NCBI RefSeq assembly: GCF_009734425.1
Contig: NZ_CP046455.1
Location: 2,976,001 to 3,040,000, forward strand
Source of the DNA: Corynebacterium occultum
GTDB taxonomy: Bacteria; Actinomycetota; Actinomycetes; Mycobacteriales; Mycobacteriaceae
Length of the DNA: 64,000 bases
Direction: 5' to 3'
The position numbers and the translations under genes are program-made. Positions 1 to 13,706 of the stretch are shown here, piece after piece. How positions within the stretch are numbered: position 1 is the stretch's first letter; each line of letters starts with the position of its first letter. The notes under the pieces are model-generated. The model saw nothing but the letters and a program-made list of their open reading frames with translations, was not told the DNA's origin and did not search any database.

Positions 1-374
1 GTGGATCATCCTTATCCCAATACCACGATTCCGAGGCATCTGCGACGCGCAGAACGATAGGAGGGGGTGAAAACAGCGGTACCGGAGGTTCAGACCTGCG
101 GTACCGCTTCACCATATTCCCGGTCCCCGAAACAAGCGCAGGTCAGGGCGGGGGCGAATAAGGACTCTCCCCCGCGGCCGTAGCGCCCAGGAACCCTCCC
201 CTTGATTCCATTCAGCCCCAGGGCCGCCCAGCCACGAAACGCCAGACCATTCGTTGGTTGTGGTGGTTCTGTAGTGGTCGGCCCCACCATCTACCTGCCC
301 CACCATCCAGGCCAGACACCCCATAACGTCACATGACGAAACCCCCACCACACCCAACCACCCTCTGGGCAACA
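1..374. other. Intergenic flank beyond the rRNA operon
   Basis: No convincing gene is visible here. A short frame on the plus strand is open from base 1 to a TAG at 58-60 and could be the tail of a gene outside the window, but nineteen codons are too few to judge. The rest is C-rich and contains one inverted repeat, listed separately. The longer open frames on either strand have no ribosome site and no recognisable protein. Confidence 0.4.
69..107 (-). terminator. Hairpin, possible back-up terminator
   Basis: Arms GCGGTACCG (76-84) and CGGTACCGC (99-107) pair, with a further AGG/CCT inside. Read leftwards the stem is followed by TGTTTTC, a weak U tract. It may catch read-through from the rRNA operon or close a gene left of the window. 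Confidence 0.4.
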
Positions 375-440
375 CAAAAAGAGGTAGGCCCCGGGAAGAG
401 AAACCATGTTCTCTTCCCGGGGCCTACCCCTTGTTTTTTC
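375..440 (-). terminator. rRNA operon terminator
   Basis: A very strong inverted repeat built on GGTAGGCCCCGGGAAGAG and its complement, with a short loop around 401-408. It is flanked by TTGTTTTTT on one side and AAAAAGAG on the other, so it can work in both directions. It lies just after the 5S gene, where the operon terminator is expected. Confidence 0.88.
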
Positions 441-455
441 TTGCATGAAGTTAAA

Positions 456-573
456 GGTTGGCAGCGACCTACTCTCCCACACCCTCCCAGGTGCAGTACC
501 ATCAGCGCGAACGGGCTTAGCTTCCGGGTTCGGAAAGGGACCGGGCGTGACCCCGCCGCAATAAACCACCAAC
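456..573 (-). rRNA. rrf: 5S ribosomal RNA
   Basis: Read on the minus strand it has the usual 5S landmarks: a central stretch CCCGGTCCCTTTCCGAACCCGG, then AAGCTAAGCCC and GGGAGAGTAGGTCGCTGCC at the 3' end. The length of about 118 nt fits. The ends pair (GTTGGTGG with CTGCCAACC), which sets the approximate borders. It is the last gene of the operon, 126 nt after the 23S gene and 16 nt before the terminator hairpin. Confidence 0.93.
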
Positions 574-699
574 ACACTCAAACAACACGAACCAACCACA
601 CCCCACGGTGGGGTGCGTGTCGTGTCAGACACTGCACAGTGGACGCGAAGCAACCCTCAAGATCACTCGTTACAAGTTACGCACAACCACCAACCCCAA

Positions 700-5664
<4,965 letters not shown>

Positions 5665-5994
5665 CAACCAACACCCCGAAGGACGCCGATCAATCAGACT
5701 GAAAAGCCCGACAACCTGACAAACAAACCACGACCCACCCCCCACAAAGAGGAACAGGCCACTGGCAATTCATCCAAAAAATTACTGATCAACCATCAGA
5801 CCCCCCCCTTCCCTGACGGGGAAAAACAAACGGGGATCCGACATAAAAACTTAGTCAACCATACCGACTGACCCCACCCCGAAAGATGCGGCCCATGATT
5901 TACAGTGCAAGCAACGATCTCTCACACCCGGTATGACCCGACCCACCACACCCAAACCGGATGCAGGCAGGCCACGACAAACAAAAAATAAAAT

Positions 5995-6023
5995 GGCACA
6001 CTATTGAGTTCTCACACAACACA
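5995..6023 (-). promoter_or_regulatory. rRNA leader antitermination/processing element
   Basis: The minus strand reads TGTGTTGTGTGAGAACTC then AATAGTGTGCC. This block is a known feature of actinobacterial rRNA leaders. It is repeated in the 16S-23S spacer of this operon, which supports a role in antitermination or RNase III processing rather than in initiation. Confidence 0.7.
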
Positions 6024-6173
6024 ACCACACCACCCACACCCACCACCACACAGTGACAGTCAATGAGGATTCCTGCAGCTCGTTAATTATCCCGCCAACG
6101 AAGAATGTTTTCCTACCGCCACACGAGGAACACACTGTGCTCCGGGGCGTTGTCGGTCTCGCTGACTCACATA

Positions 6174-6202
6174 AATATACTCACCACCGGTGATTAAACC
6201 AA
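6174..6202 (-). promoter_or_regulatory. Candidate rRNA promoter P1
   Basis: On the minus strand TTGGTT (6197-6202) and TATATT (6174-6179) are 17 bp apart. This is the best -35/-10 pair upstream of the 16S gene and would start transcription near 6167. A second -10-like GATAAT lies at 6086-6091 but lacks a good -35 box. The 5665-6253 stretch holds only leader and promoter sequence. Confidence 0.6.
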
Positions 6203-6253
6203 AACGCCAGCTCAAGCCGCCATTGGCAGATATTTAGCGGGGTCGTAGCTTCA

Positions 6254-7339
6254 TCAGTTCCCGCGTTCCCCCAGCCGTGAACCAAACCAGGATCGAATTC
6301 CACCAGTGAAGGGAACATGGCGCAGTGCCATCTTCGGCAGAATCATCGCAAAGCCCAGATATTGGAGAAAGAGGAGTCCGAGTACTGTGCCTCCACCAAG
6401 AGTTTCCAAGGCCAGCAGCACCAGGAGAACAGTCGTGGTTGCGATGAAAGCCAGGCTGGCCCACCAGGTGCTGCCCCGGCTGCCCAATTCGAGCAGGGTG
6501 ATCAAGATCGGGAAGGTCAGAGCTACGCCCAGGAGAACCGCAACGGTGGTGACCGTATTTTCGCTGACACCCACCGATATATAGAGTGCGCCAAAGATCA
6601 ACACCATCACAGGCCCAGTCAGCCCGATCAACGCAGTTTGCTGGGCCCACCGGATCCTGCCGCCACCGAATAAGATCCAGGTATCCAAGGATCCTCCCAA
6701 TGCTTTCATCACCGGGACAGCTGTCATGAAGGCGATCGTGAGAGCAACGCTAAAGCTCCTCAGCGCATCAGGCGTCTCCAGGAATGCACTGATCAGATCA
6801 ATCACCAACACCACCATCAGACAGCTCCCCCAGAGTCCCAACCAGGTTTTGAGTTGTGGGGCCCGGATGATCTGGTTCATCGGTGTCATTGCCAACCAGC
6901 CGACAGTGGAGCTCCCCTTGGATTCAATGCGCGTCTGCGGGGTCTCCGCCCATGGCTCCTTCGGGCGAGGCAGTCGAAGCAGCCTATAAACGAGCACCGT
7001 CAGGATCCCGCCGGCCAGAATCCAATCGGTTCCAGGGGAGAAGGTCACGGCCGCTACACCCAGGGTTGCCAGCATCAGTATCGCCAACCCCGTACTCAGG
7101 ATCTGTTTGTGCCGGGCCCAGTGTATCCGACTCAGATTCACTGCCTGGTAGTCCCGGAAGTCAGGACTGAAGTTCGACAGGTAGACCAGCACCAGGAAAA
7201 CAAGAAACCATCTTTGCCAGCCAGGTGCGGCGATGGCGGCCAGCAGCGTCATCCCGATTCCAAAGGGCAGCAGGATGAGGTTATAGGGGGTCAGTGCCAG
7301 ATGTCTGAAGAGCTGAAACTCATGTGAGGTACGGTTCAT
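6254..7339 (-). CDS. ABC transporter permease (YtrA-type operon)
   Basis: An integral membrane protein of 361 residues with many hydrophobic segments spread over its length, matching ABC-2-like permeases that pair with YtrB-type ATPases. Nothing in the sequence identifies the substrate. Its start overlaps the stop of the upstream ATPase gene by four bases (ATGA), so translation is probably coupled. It is the last gene of the five-gene operon, and its nearest partner is the ATPase at 7336-8256. Related systems in Firmicutes respond to cell-wall antibiotics, but that role is only a possibility here. Confidence 0.75.
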   Translation of the reverse strand: MNRTSHEFQLFRHLALTPYNLILLPFGIGMTLLAAIAAPGWQRWFLVFLVLVYLSNFSPDFRDYQAVNLSRIHWARHKQILSTGLAILMLATLGVAAVTFSPGTDWILAGGILTVLVYRLLRLPRPKEPWAETPQTRIESKGSSTVGWLAMTPMNQIIRAPQLKTWLGLWGSCLMVVLVIDLISAFLETPDALRSFSVALTIAFMTAVPVMKALGGSLDTWILFGGGRIRWAQQTALIGLTGPVMVLIFGALYISVGVSENTVTTVAVLLGVALTFPILITLLELGSRGSTWWASLAFIATTTVLLVLLALETLGGGTVLGLLFLQYLGFAMILPKMALRHVPFTGGIRSWFGSRLGERGN

Positions 7340-8256
7340 CGCTTCTCTCCGCTCATGGCCAGTACCGCCTGTTCCAGGGTGATCCCGGAAACCCGCAGGC
7401 GTCCGCCGATCTGATGGGCGAGGTCATAGGCGGCGTCGGCAAGCGCCGGCTGCTCACGCAGATCGATGATGCTGCGGCGGCCGATGGAGATCTCCTCCCG
7501 GCGCAGTTCCGGCACTGAGCCAAGCTGACGGAGCAGCCTTTCAACTTCTTCCGCGGCCCCGAAGACCTCCAGGATCTGTTCCGAGAGTTCATGGGCGGGA
7601 CCGTTGATGCGCACCTCCCCAGCCTTCAGGTAGAGAACGGTATCCAGTAGCTTCTCTGATTCATGAAGATGGTGGGTGGAGAGCAGGATCGTGCGCCCAC
7701 CACGGTCCATCTCTTCGCGCAGGATGCGGTAGAACTCTTCACGTTTCCGTAGGTCCAGCCCAAGATAGGGTTCATCCAGTAGGAGGAGCTCACAACCGGA
7801 GGCAATTGCCAGCACCAGGGAGGTGGCTGATTTCTGGCCCCGAGAGAGGGAAGAGTAAGCCTTCCCAAAAGGTAGCTCGAAACGTTTACTGAGCTCCAGC
7901 GCCCGGCCCTCATTCCAACTATTATAGCGGGCCGCGGCCACAGCCATGAGTTTCCTGGGTGACCAGCTGCCGGGGAGCGGGGCGTCGATACCCGCCAAAA
8001 TGGTGCGGTCCAGAACCGTCGGGTTATCGAAGGGGTCAACTCCGAAAACTCGAAGCTCCCCCTCATAGTGGAGCTGACCTGCCAGGACCCGCAGCAGCGT
8101 GGTCTTACCGGCGCCATTTTCCCCGATCAACCCGTGGATGAGACCAGACGCCAGGGTGAAGTTCAGCCCCCGGATGACTTTCTCTTTCTTTCCATAGCCT
8201 GCCGCGAGCCCCCGGGCATCAACCATTACTCTGCTCATGTCATTGCTTCCCATCAC
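7336..8256 (-). CDS. ABC transporter ATP-binding protein
   Basis: A 306-residue ATPase with Walker A GENGAGKTT near residue 45, signature LSRGQK near 140, Walker B LLLLDEPYLGLD, and the H-loop LSTHH. About 90 residues follow the nucleotide-binding fold, as in YtrB/YtrE-like or multidrug-type subunits. The start used overlaps the upstream permease stop. An internal ATG six codons on, after GGGAAG, is an alternative. It should energise one of the two permeases of this operon, most likely the adjacent downstream one. Confidence 0.85.
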   Translation of the reverse strand: MMGSNDMSRVMVDARGLAAGYGKKEKVIRGLNFTLASGLIHGLIGENGAGKTTLLRVLAGQLHYEGELRVFGVDPFDNPTVLDRTILAGIDAPLPGSWSPRKLMAVAAARYNSWNEGRALELSKRFELPFGKAYSSLSRGQKSATSLVLAIASGCELLLLDEPYLGLDLRKREEFYRILREEMDRGGRTILLSTHHLHESEKLLDTVLYLKAGEVRINGPAHELSEQILEVFGAAEEVERLLRQLGSVPELRREEISIGRRSIIDLREQPALADAAYDLAHQIGGRLRVSGITLEQAVLAMSGEKR

Positions 8257-9353
8257 TTGGCGAATTTTCCGGTTTCCGGAAAACCTCGGCGATCATTGCT
8301 GTTGTGGCGGATCCGGTGGTGGAGATAGAGGCCCAGCGCAATGAGCAGCACACCGATACTCACCTCAATCCAGGGTTTCGACATTCCTGGATCACTGAGG
8401 ATGTTGTTGCTGAAAATGACAGTGAAGGCGCCCAGACCGCCTAATAACGATTGGCCGGCGGTCCCGTTCTGCCCGGCCACCGCAACCAACACCAGCACTA
8501 TCCCCAGCCACAGGGGTGCCAGGGCCAATGCCGCAGGGACGAGGTGACCGAGCCCTTCCCGGGGCAGAACATTCCGGAAACCGGCAGTTCCCAGCACAGC
8601 TGCGGCAATCAGCAGTGAGATGAGCGGTGCAAACAGCGCTGCACCGGTAGTGGACCAGGACCATTCCTTCCGGGTCAGACCCAGCGCCTGCCAGGTGGCC
8701 AGGGATGCGGTACCGCTCAGAATGGGCGCCACCGGCACAACTACCGCCGCCCACAGAGCCAGAGCGCGCAGCACCATTGCCAGATAGGAGTCATGGCCAG
8801 CCGTCACAGCCCACGCCATCCCGAGTACCGCCCCGAGGGGGATGCTCCAGCGCAGCATCGGCACCCACAGCAGCCGATGGGCAACACCTCCTCGTGCCGC
8901 GGGGCCGCTCAATGTCGAGGTGCTGATACCCTCCCAACCCCGGCCTTCCGAGGTCATCCTGTCCAGCGTGAGGCCGATGTCGACGGCAAGGATGACCATA
9001 GTGATCCCCAATGCTCCCATCCACCCGGCGGGCGACAAGCCAGGAAGCGTCAGCAGGGCGACCAGCAGAAGCACCGGCACCGACACGATCAGCTGCTGTC
9101 GTATCGCCGCCAGCCGATTGAGTCCCAGGGCCCGCCAGATCTGGCGGTCACCTGCGATATAGGTGATCAGGAGCAGGCTGAGCACGGCATAGGAGACGAG
9201 CTTGATGCCCGGGTTTCCCAGCGCTGCGATCAGGCCCCAGAAGGGAATGAGGAAGAGCAGCAGGAGCACCAGAACCCAGGGACGGGAAATACTCCGCAGC
9301 TGACACCCGGCGAGATGCCAGGGGGAATCAACGGTGGTGATGTTCATCTTCAA
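8253..9353 (-). CDS. ABC transporter permease (YtrA-type operon)
   Basis: A 366-residue membrane protein with a hydrophobic segment at residues 28-50 and several later ones. It resembles its operon partner at 6254-7339 in size and position, and the two ATPase/permease pairs look like an old duplication. It overlaps both neighbours by four bases. The start could instead be the ATG two codons further on. The substrate is not identifiable. Confidence 0.72.
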   Translation of the reverse strand: MKMNITTVDSPWHLAGCQLRSISRPWVLVLLLLFLIPFWGLIAALGNPGIKLVSYAVLSLLLITYIAGDRQIWRALGLNRLAAIRQQLIVSVPVLLLVALLTLPGLSPAGWMGALGITMVILAVDIGLTLDRMTSEGRGWEGISTSTLSGPAARGGVAHRLLWVPMLRWSIPLGAVLGMAWAVTAGHDSYLAMVLRALALWAAVVVPVAPILSGTASLATWQALGLTRKEWSWSTTGAALFAPLISLLIAAAVLGTAGFRNVLPREGLGHLVPAALALAPLWLGIVLVLVAVAGQNGTAGQSLLGGLGAFTVIFSNNILSDPGMSKPWIEVSIGVLLIALGLYLHHRIRHNSNDRRGFPETGKFAK

Positions 9354-10216
9354 TCCTTTTCCAATAAGGCGGTGAGAACTTCATCAAGGCCGCTGGGCTC
9401 CACCTGCAGAGCCGACAGATCAAGTTCTTCCAGTGCACTGCGGGGGAGAATCATGCGTGCGCGGCCAGTCACCTCCGCCCGGGCCAGCGCTGAATCAATC
9501 AGCGGCAGCTGCGCCCCGGAAACAGTGACATAGGTTTCGGTGAGCTCCTCGGCACCGTGGTGGTGATGGACCCGACCATCACGTCCGAGGACCAGGAAGG
9601 TATCCAGCAGTTTCGCCGATTCCTCGATGTCATGGGTGGCCAGCACCACGGTCCGGGGGAACTCCGCCATCTCCGCCAGGAGAGCGGAGTAGAAAAGGGT
9701 CCGGTTATGTACATCCAGGCCGAGGTAGGGCTCATCCAGCAGCGTCAATGGCGCGCGTGCCGCCAATCCGATGATGATGCCGACCATGCTGCGCTGGCCA
9801 CGGGAGAGGTTCTCGTACTTCTCACCGGGATCCAGGGAAAAATCCTCAGCCAGTGTGAGGGCGGTGGGGCGATGCCAGTTGACATGGCGCACCGCTGCAG
9901 CTTCGAGGATGATGCGCACCTCCCAGGAACCGGGAAAGGGTACGTCGATCCCCGCGTAGACGACCCGGTCCATGACCGAGGCGTTGTCGAAGGGATCTGC
10001 ACCGAAGACCCGGAGCTCACCACCTGAGCTCCGGACCTGTCCGGCGATCATGCTCAACAAGGTGGATTTGCCGGTGCCGTTGCGCCCCAAGAGGCCATGC
10101 AGGTGGTTCCCGAGCAGGTCCAGGTTGAGTCCGCTGAGCACCTCTTTTTCCTTGTAGTTCTTTTTCAGGCCACGGGCCCTGACAACTGTTGAGAGGGAGT
10201 GTTCTGCGGTGTTCAT
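9350..10216 (-). CDS. ABC transporter ATP-binding protein
   Basis: A 288-residue ATPase with Walker A GRNGTGKST, signature LSRGQRS and Walker B LTLLDEPYLGLD, followed by LATHD. It is clearly paralogous to the ATPase at 7336-8256, sharing the phrases LRVFGADPFDN and GSWEVR/GSWSPR. It is the second gene of the operon and overlaps the GntR regulator gene and the next permease by four bases each. The tight packing suggests fixed stoichiometry of the parts. Confidence 0.85.
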   Translation of the reverse strand: MNTAEHSLSTVVRARGLKKNYKEKEVLSGLNLDLLGNHLHGLLGRNGTGKSTLLSMIAGQVRSSGGELRVFGADPFDNASVMDRVVYAGIDVPFPGSWEVRIILEAAAVRHVNWHRPTALTLAEDFSLDPGEKYENLSRGQRSMVGIIIGLAARAPLTLLDEPYLGLDVHNRTLFYSALLAEMAEFPRTVVLATHDIEESAKLLDTFLVLGRDGRVHHHHGAEELTETYVTVSGAQLPLIDSALARAEVTGRARMILPRSALEELDLSALQVEPSGLDEVLTALLEKD

Positions 10217-10590
10217 GTGTACAATCCCCGGCTTTCTGCGACGGCGTCGATAAGTTCATGGATCTCGGACCGGGCCACCCCCAATTTGATGGCTTCATCG
10301 ATGAGTGGGGCCAGATAAGCTGCGGCAAATTCTTCTCGGCGACGTTTCATGATTAATTTTCGCGCTTCCGTTGTGACGAACATTCCCAAACCGCGACGCT
10401 TCTCCAGGATCCCGGTCTCCACGAGCAGAGCCAACCCTTTCCTGGCGGTCGCGGGGTTGATGCTGTGAAAGGCCGCCAGTTCATTCGTGGATGGTGCCTG
10501 CTGCCCGGCCCGCAGTGATTCATCGACGATGGAATCTTCAACGAGCATCGCGATCTGCCGGTACAGGGGTGCGGCAGTTTCGTCCATCAA
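10213..10590 (-). CDS. GntR-family regulator, YtrA subfamily
   Basis: A 125-residue protein with an N-terminal winged helix (PLYRQIAMLVEDSIVDESL, then PSTNELAAFHSINPATARKGLALLVETGILEKRRGLGMFV) and only a short C-terminal tail of about 50 residues. The short tail is diagnostic of the YtrA subfamily, which lacks a large effector domain. It is the first gene of the operon and is expected to repress it. A near-perfect inverted repeat lies 18 bases upstream of its start and overlaps the predicted -10 box, as an autorepressor site would. Confidence 0.88.
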   Translation of the reverse strand: MMDETAAPLYRQIAMLVEDSIVDESLRAGQQAPSTNELAAFHSINPATARKGLALLVETGILEKRRGLGMFVTTEARKLIMKRRREEFAAAYLAPLIDEAIKLGVARSEIHELIDAVAESRGLYT

Positions 10591-10607
10591 CCCACCTCCA
10601 GCTAGTT

Positions 10608-10631
10608 GGTTAGTTACTCATGTAATTAACC
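10608..10631. promoter_or_regulatory. Inverted-repeat operator for the GntR regulator
   Basis: GGTTAGTTAC (10608-10617) and GTAATTAACC (10622-10631) match as an inverted repeat at nine of ten positions around a TCAT spacer. It overlaps the candidate -10 box of the operon, so binding would block transcription. The size and symmetry fit YtrA-type operators. Confidence 0.65.
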
Positions 10632-10657
10632 CTATCGGGGATGGCGATACCCGGCAA
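10629..10657 (-). promoter_or_regulatory. Candidate promoter of the GntR-ABC operon
   Basis: Minus-strand TTGCCG (10652-10657) and TAGGGT (10629-10634) are separated by 17 bp. TAGGGT fits the corynebacterial TANNNT form of the -10 box. The operator begins inside this -10 hexamer. Confidence 0.5.
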
Positions 10658-10799
10658 TAGCAACGCTTTTCCCACTCCCCGGAGCACCCCAGACTGAAGA
10701 GTGAAAAACCCGCGCGGCGTCGACGTGCGGGGCCCAATTAAGGCATGCTTGAGGGTGACAACTTTTAAAGACAACGTAAATGAACGGAAATTAGGAGCC

Positions 10800-12137
10800 A
10801 TGCTTGAACGCACACAAGTATTCGTCGACACTTCCTACCTATTGGCGAGCTTCTACAATTCCTGGGAGACCGGCGCCCGCGCCCAATTAGAGATTGATCT
10901 TCCCGAGGTCGTCGCAGTTCTCGGGAGCATGATTACCAACCAACTACACCAACCAGTTCACCGGCAGTTCTGGTACGACGGCATCCCGGATTCCGGGCCG
11001 CACCGTTACCAGCGCGCCCTGCGTACCTGCGATGGAGTACTCCTCCGCGCAGGTCAGCTCATTGAATGGGGCGAACGTCGTACCCAGAAGGCCGTGGACA
11101 CCCGTCTCGTGGTGGACATGGTGCTGGCTGCGGTGCGCCAGCAATGTTCGGATATTGTCCTGGTCTCCGGGGATGCGGACATGATCCCCGGTGTCCAGGA
11201 AGCCACCAACGCCGGCATCCGGGTTCATCTCTACGGCTTCGGCTGGGATTCCATGTCTTCGGCACTGCGTCACGCCTGCGACACCACCACTATCCTGGAT
11301 CCCCGGGAAGATTTCGCGGAGTGCATGCAGCTCCAGGTCCTGGAGGGTCCGGTGCCGCCGGCGGTACCGACCAAGCCCATCGGGGATGCCGAGCCCCTGG
11401 ATGACACCAGCCCCACCACGGTCCCCAGCAGCGCCCTGCGCCCCGGCCCCCCGGCCACCCCGGCGGAGAAGAGCACCCCGGTGGAGAGCCCTGCGGAGAT
11501 CTCAACCGAAACCCACGTAGACACCTCAGAGCCCGAGGCAGAGGCACAGCCGCAGCCCGAGCCGGAGCCGGAGCCCGCTGCGACGCTGCCAGATCCTTCC
11601 CCCTGCGTCGCTGCTGATGCCGGAAGCACCGACACCCCGGTGGAGCAGCTGCCCGGCGCGGAACCGGCTACCCCGACCGCGCAGAGCGAGGCGGAACCCC
11701 AGCAGCAGCTGGCGGAGCCCACGCCGACGTTGCCTGAGGGGGACGTCGATAAGCAGGAGGACTCCCCGGTTGAGGAGGAGACCCGGAAGGCCGCCAAACC
11801 GGGCCCCCCGAAACCCTCGATGATGGCGCCGCGACGGAAGCTGCGTTCACGTTATGTGCCGCTACCCAATGAGGTGTGGGTTTCCGCGGGTTCGCAGACC
11901 CCTTTTGATGTGGGCCAGCAGTATTCCTCCTGGTGGTACGACAATGCCGCCACCGCAGAGCAGCGGGATCAGGCGCATCTGCTTTCCGGGGGCGGCCTGC
12001 CTCCGGAGATCGATCGTCCCTTGCTGCAGTTCGCCTGTGAAACCCTGCATGAATACACGCTGAGTGAGTCGCAGCGCGTTAATCTGCGGGATGGTTTCCA
12101 CGCCGGGATCCGTGGCGTGCTGCTCAACCGCCCCTAG
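10800..12137 (+). CDS. NYN-domain protein with acidic Pro-rich linker
   Basis: The start at 10800 follows an AGGAG ribosome site; the frame runs further upstream without support. The product has 445 residues. Residues 1-190 form a NYN (PIN-like) nuclease domain: VFVDTSYLL with the first acidic residue, and VLVSGDADMIPGVQEA with the SGDxD motif. Residues 210-345 are a low-complexity linker rich in Pro, Glu and Thr. The last 95 residues are an ordered domain with several Trp and Tyr that I do not recognise. The NYN motifs suggest RNA cleavage, but the target is unknown. A terminator follows at once, so it is probably a single-gene unit. Confidence 0.8.
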   Translation: MLERTQVFVDTSYLLASFYNSWETGARAQLEIDLPEVVAVLGSMITNQLHQPVHRQFWYDGIPDSGPHRYQRALRTCDGVLLRAGQLIEWGERRTQKAVDTRLVVDMVLAAVRQQCSDIVLVSGDADMIPGVQEATNAGIRVHLYGFGWDSMSSALRHACDTTTILDPREDFAECMQLQVLEGPVPPAVPTKPIGDAEPLDDTSPTTVPSSALRPGPPATPAEKSTPVESPAEISTETHVDTSEPEAEAQPQPEPEPEPAATLPDPSPCVAADAGSTDTPVEQLPGAEPATPTAQSEAEPQQQLAEPTPTLPEGDVDKQEDSPVEEETRKAAKPGPPKPSMMAPRRKLRSRYVPLPNEVWVSAGSQTPFDVGQQYSSWWYDNAATAEQRDQAHLLSGGGLPPEIDRPLLQFACETLHEYTLSESQRVNLRDGFHAGIRGVLLNRP

Positions 12138-12147
12138 AATTAGCCCT

Positions 12148-12190
12148 GGAAACCGCCCTGACCATTCCTGGTCGGGGCGGTTCCCGTATT
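12148..12190 (+). terminator. Terminator after the NYN gene
   Basis: GGAAACCGCCCTGACC and GGTCGGGGCGGTTCCC form a long stem with loop ATTCCT, followed by GTATTTT. It starts 11 bases after the stop codon. Confidence 0.75.
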
Positions 12191-12213
12191 TTCCCGGAGG
12201 CGCGGCAGCGGTC

Positions 12214-13080
12214 CTACTGCTGGCCGTTGGCTGCGCCCGGCTTATCCTGGCCCGGCTTATCCTGGCCCGGCGCGCCCTGATCCGGCTTCTCCTCCGCAGG
12301 AACCTCCGGGGAAGCTTCCTCGGAGGGTCCCGGTGCTTCCCCGGCTGTCAGCTGGTTGCCGCCACCCATCTGGGCGCGGATCTCGGCGAGGCGGGCGGAG
12401 GCCTTCATGTCGGTGCCGGCGGCCTGAATTTCGGCCATGCGGTCCCCGACGGTGCTCTGGGTCAGTTCCTGGGCGCCGAGGGCGTCTGCGTAACGACGCT
12501 CGATCTTCTCCCGCACCCCGTCCAGGGTGGGCACCGAGGTATCGGGCTTCAGCGCGTTCATGGAGTCCATCGCCTCCGTCGCAGTCTCCTGCATCGCGGC
12601 CTGGTCGGCCTGGGCGCGCAGTGCGTCGATCTGGCTGAGCTGCTCCTTGAGGCGGATCTCAGACTGCTTCTGCTGCTGTTCGGCCTGCTCTGCGGCGGCG
12701 GCAGCCTGGGTGTGCTGTTGCTTGGCGCCTTCGATCTGCTGCTCCACGGCGACCAGCTGAGTGGCGAATACCTCGGCGGTGTTGTTGAACTGGGAGGATT
12801 TGGTGTTGTCCCCTTGGGCTGCGGCCTGGTCGGCGGCGTTGAGTGCCTGGCGGGTCTGCTCCTGCAGCTCCTTCTGGGAGGCGAGCAGCCGGTCCAGTTT
12901 CATCTCCAGCTGCTTCTTGTTGCCGATGATGGCGGCCGCATGCTGGGTGATCTGCTGGTGCTGTTTCTTGGCGGCCTCGGTGGCCTGCTGGATCTGTACC
13001 TTCGGGTCTGCGTTTTCGTCGATCTTGGAGTCGAGCGAAGCCGTGAGATACTTCCAGCCCTTGCTGAATGGGTTTGCCAT
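12214..13080 (-). CDS. PspA/IM30-family protein
   Basis: A 288-residue, largely coiled-coil protein with heptad-rich Gln, Ala and Glu stretches from residue 25 to 180. It opens with MANPFSKGWKYLTASLDSKI, typical of PspA/IM30 proteins, which coat and protect the inner face of the cytoplasmic membrane under stress. The C-terminal 60 residues are an acidic Pro/Gly tail with two copies of GQDKPG, absent from the basic family. It stands alone between the NYN gene and thioredoxin. The mycobacterial relative is Rv2744c. The regulator is not visible here. Confidence 0.82.
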   Translation of the reverse strand: MANPFSKGWKYLTASLDSKIDENADPKVQIQQATEAAKKQHQQITQHAAAIIGNKKQLEMKLDRLLASQKELQEQTRQALNAADQAAAQGDNTKSSQFNNTAEVFATQLVAVEQQIEGAKQQHTQAAAAAEQAEQQQKQSEIRLKEQLSQIDALRAQADQAAMQETATEAMDSMNALKPDTSVPTLDGVREKIERRYADALGAQELTQSTVGDRMAEIQAAGTDMKASARLAEIRAQMGGGNQLTAGEAPGPSEEASPEVPAEEKPDQGAPGQDKPGQDKPGAANGQQ

Positions 13081-13217
13081 GTTGTCTTAACTCACTTTCT
13101 CGGAACCCTGGGAACGACATTGCCTCCAAGAGTACTGGGATCTGCGCCACCTCGCCGGGGATTCCCGCCCTTCGGCGGCTCGCTTATCGACGCCGCGTCC
13201 CCTCCCCGGCATGCGGA

Positions 13218-13262
13218 CAGGGCCCGACACCCCCTGCTATTTCATGGGGGCGTCGGGCCCTG
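13218..13262. terminator. Strong hairpin between thioredoxin and pspA-like genes
   Basis: CAGGGCCCGACACCCCC pairs with GGGGGCGTCGGGCCCTG around an 11-base loop. There is no U tract on either side, so it may act as a transcript-end stabiliser or a factor-dependent terminator for the thioredoxin mRNA. Confidence 0.5.
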
Positions 13263-13307
13263 CGGCCGTGACTAATGCACCACGGCGGTGCTAGGACTCA
13301 AGGGGTT

Positions 13308-13706
13308 TTAAGCCTTGTCCTCCTGGGCTTCCTGGGCGTCAGCCTCAGCGTTCTGGGCGGCAACCTGGCGGCGAACCTCATCCATGTCCAGGGCCTTGAT
13401 CTGCTCCAGGGTGTCATCCAGCTGAGCCGGGTTCATGACACCGGACTGGCGGTAGACACCAATGCCGTCGCGGAAGAAGAAGAGGGTGGGGACAGCGGAG
13501 ATTTCCAGGGCTGCGGAGACACCGGGGTTGGCGTCAACGTCGAGCTTGGTGAACTTGACCTCCTCGTGCTTCTCGGAGGCCTTCTCATAAATGGGGGCGA
13601 AGGACTTGCAGGGGCCGCACCAGGTTGCCCAGGCGTCGACCAGCACAATTCCCTCGGAAGACACGGTGTCGTTAAATGTATCTTCGGTTACATCAATCGT
13701 TGCCAT
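13308..13706 (-). CDS. trxA: Thioredoxin
   Basis: A 132-residue thioredoxin with the active site WCGPC at residues 29-33 and the cis-proline segment AVPTLFFFRDG. The fold ends near residue 107. The last 25 residues are an extra charged Ala/Glu/Gln tail not found in classical TrxA. It reduces disulfides in cytosolic proteins using thioredoxin reductase, which is not in the window. No partner gene shares its transcript. The symbol is given for the family; the strain may have other thioredoxins. Confidence 0.85.
   Translation of the reverse strand: MATIDVTEDTFNDTVSSEGIVLVDAWATWCGPCKSFAPIYEKASEKHEEVKFTKLDVDANPGVSAALEISAVPTLFFFRDGIGVYRQSGVMNPAQLDDTLEQIKALDMDEVRRQVAAQNAEADAQEAQEDKA

Noticed and set aside
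12064..13275. 403-codon plus-strand frame opposite the PspA-like gene
   Set aside because: It is a mirror of a coiled-coil gene with high GC at third positions; its Leu/Gly-rich product is typical of antisense frames.
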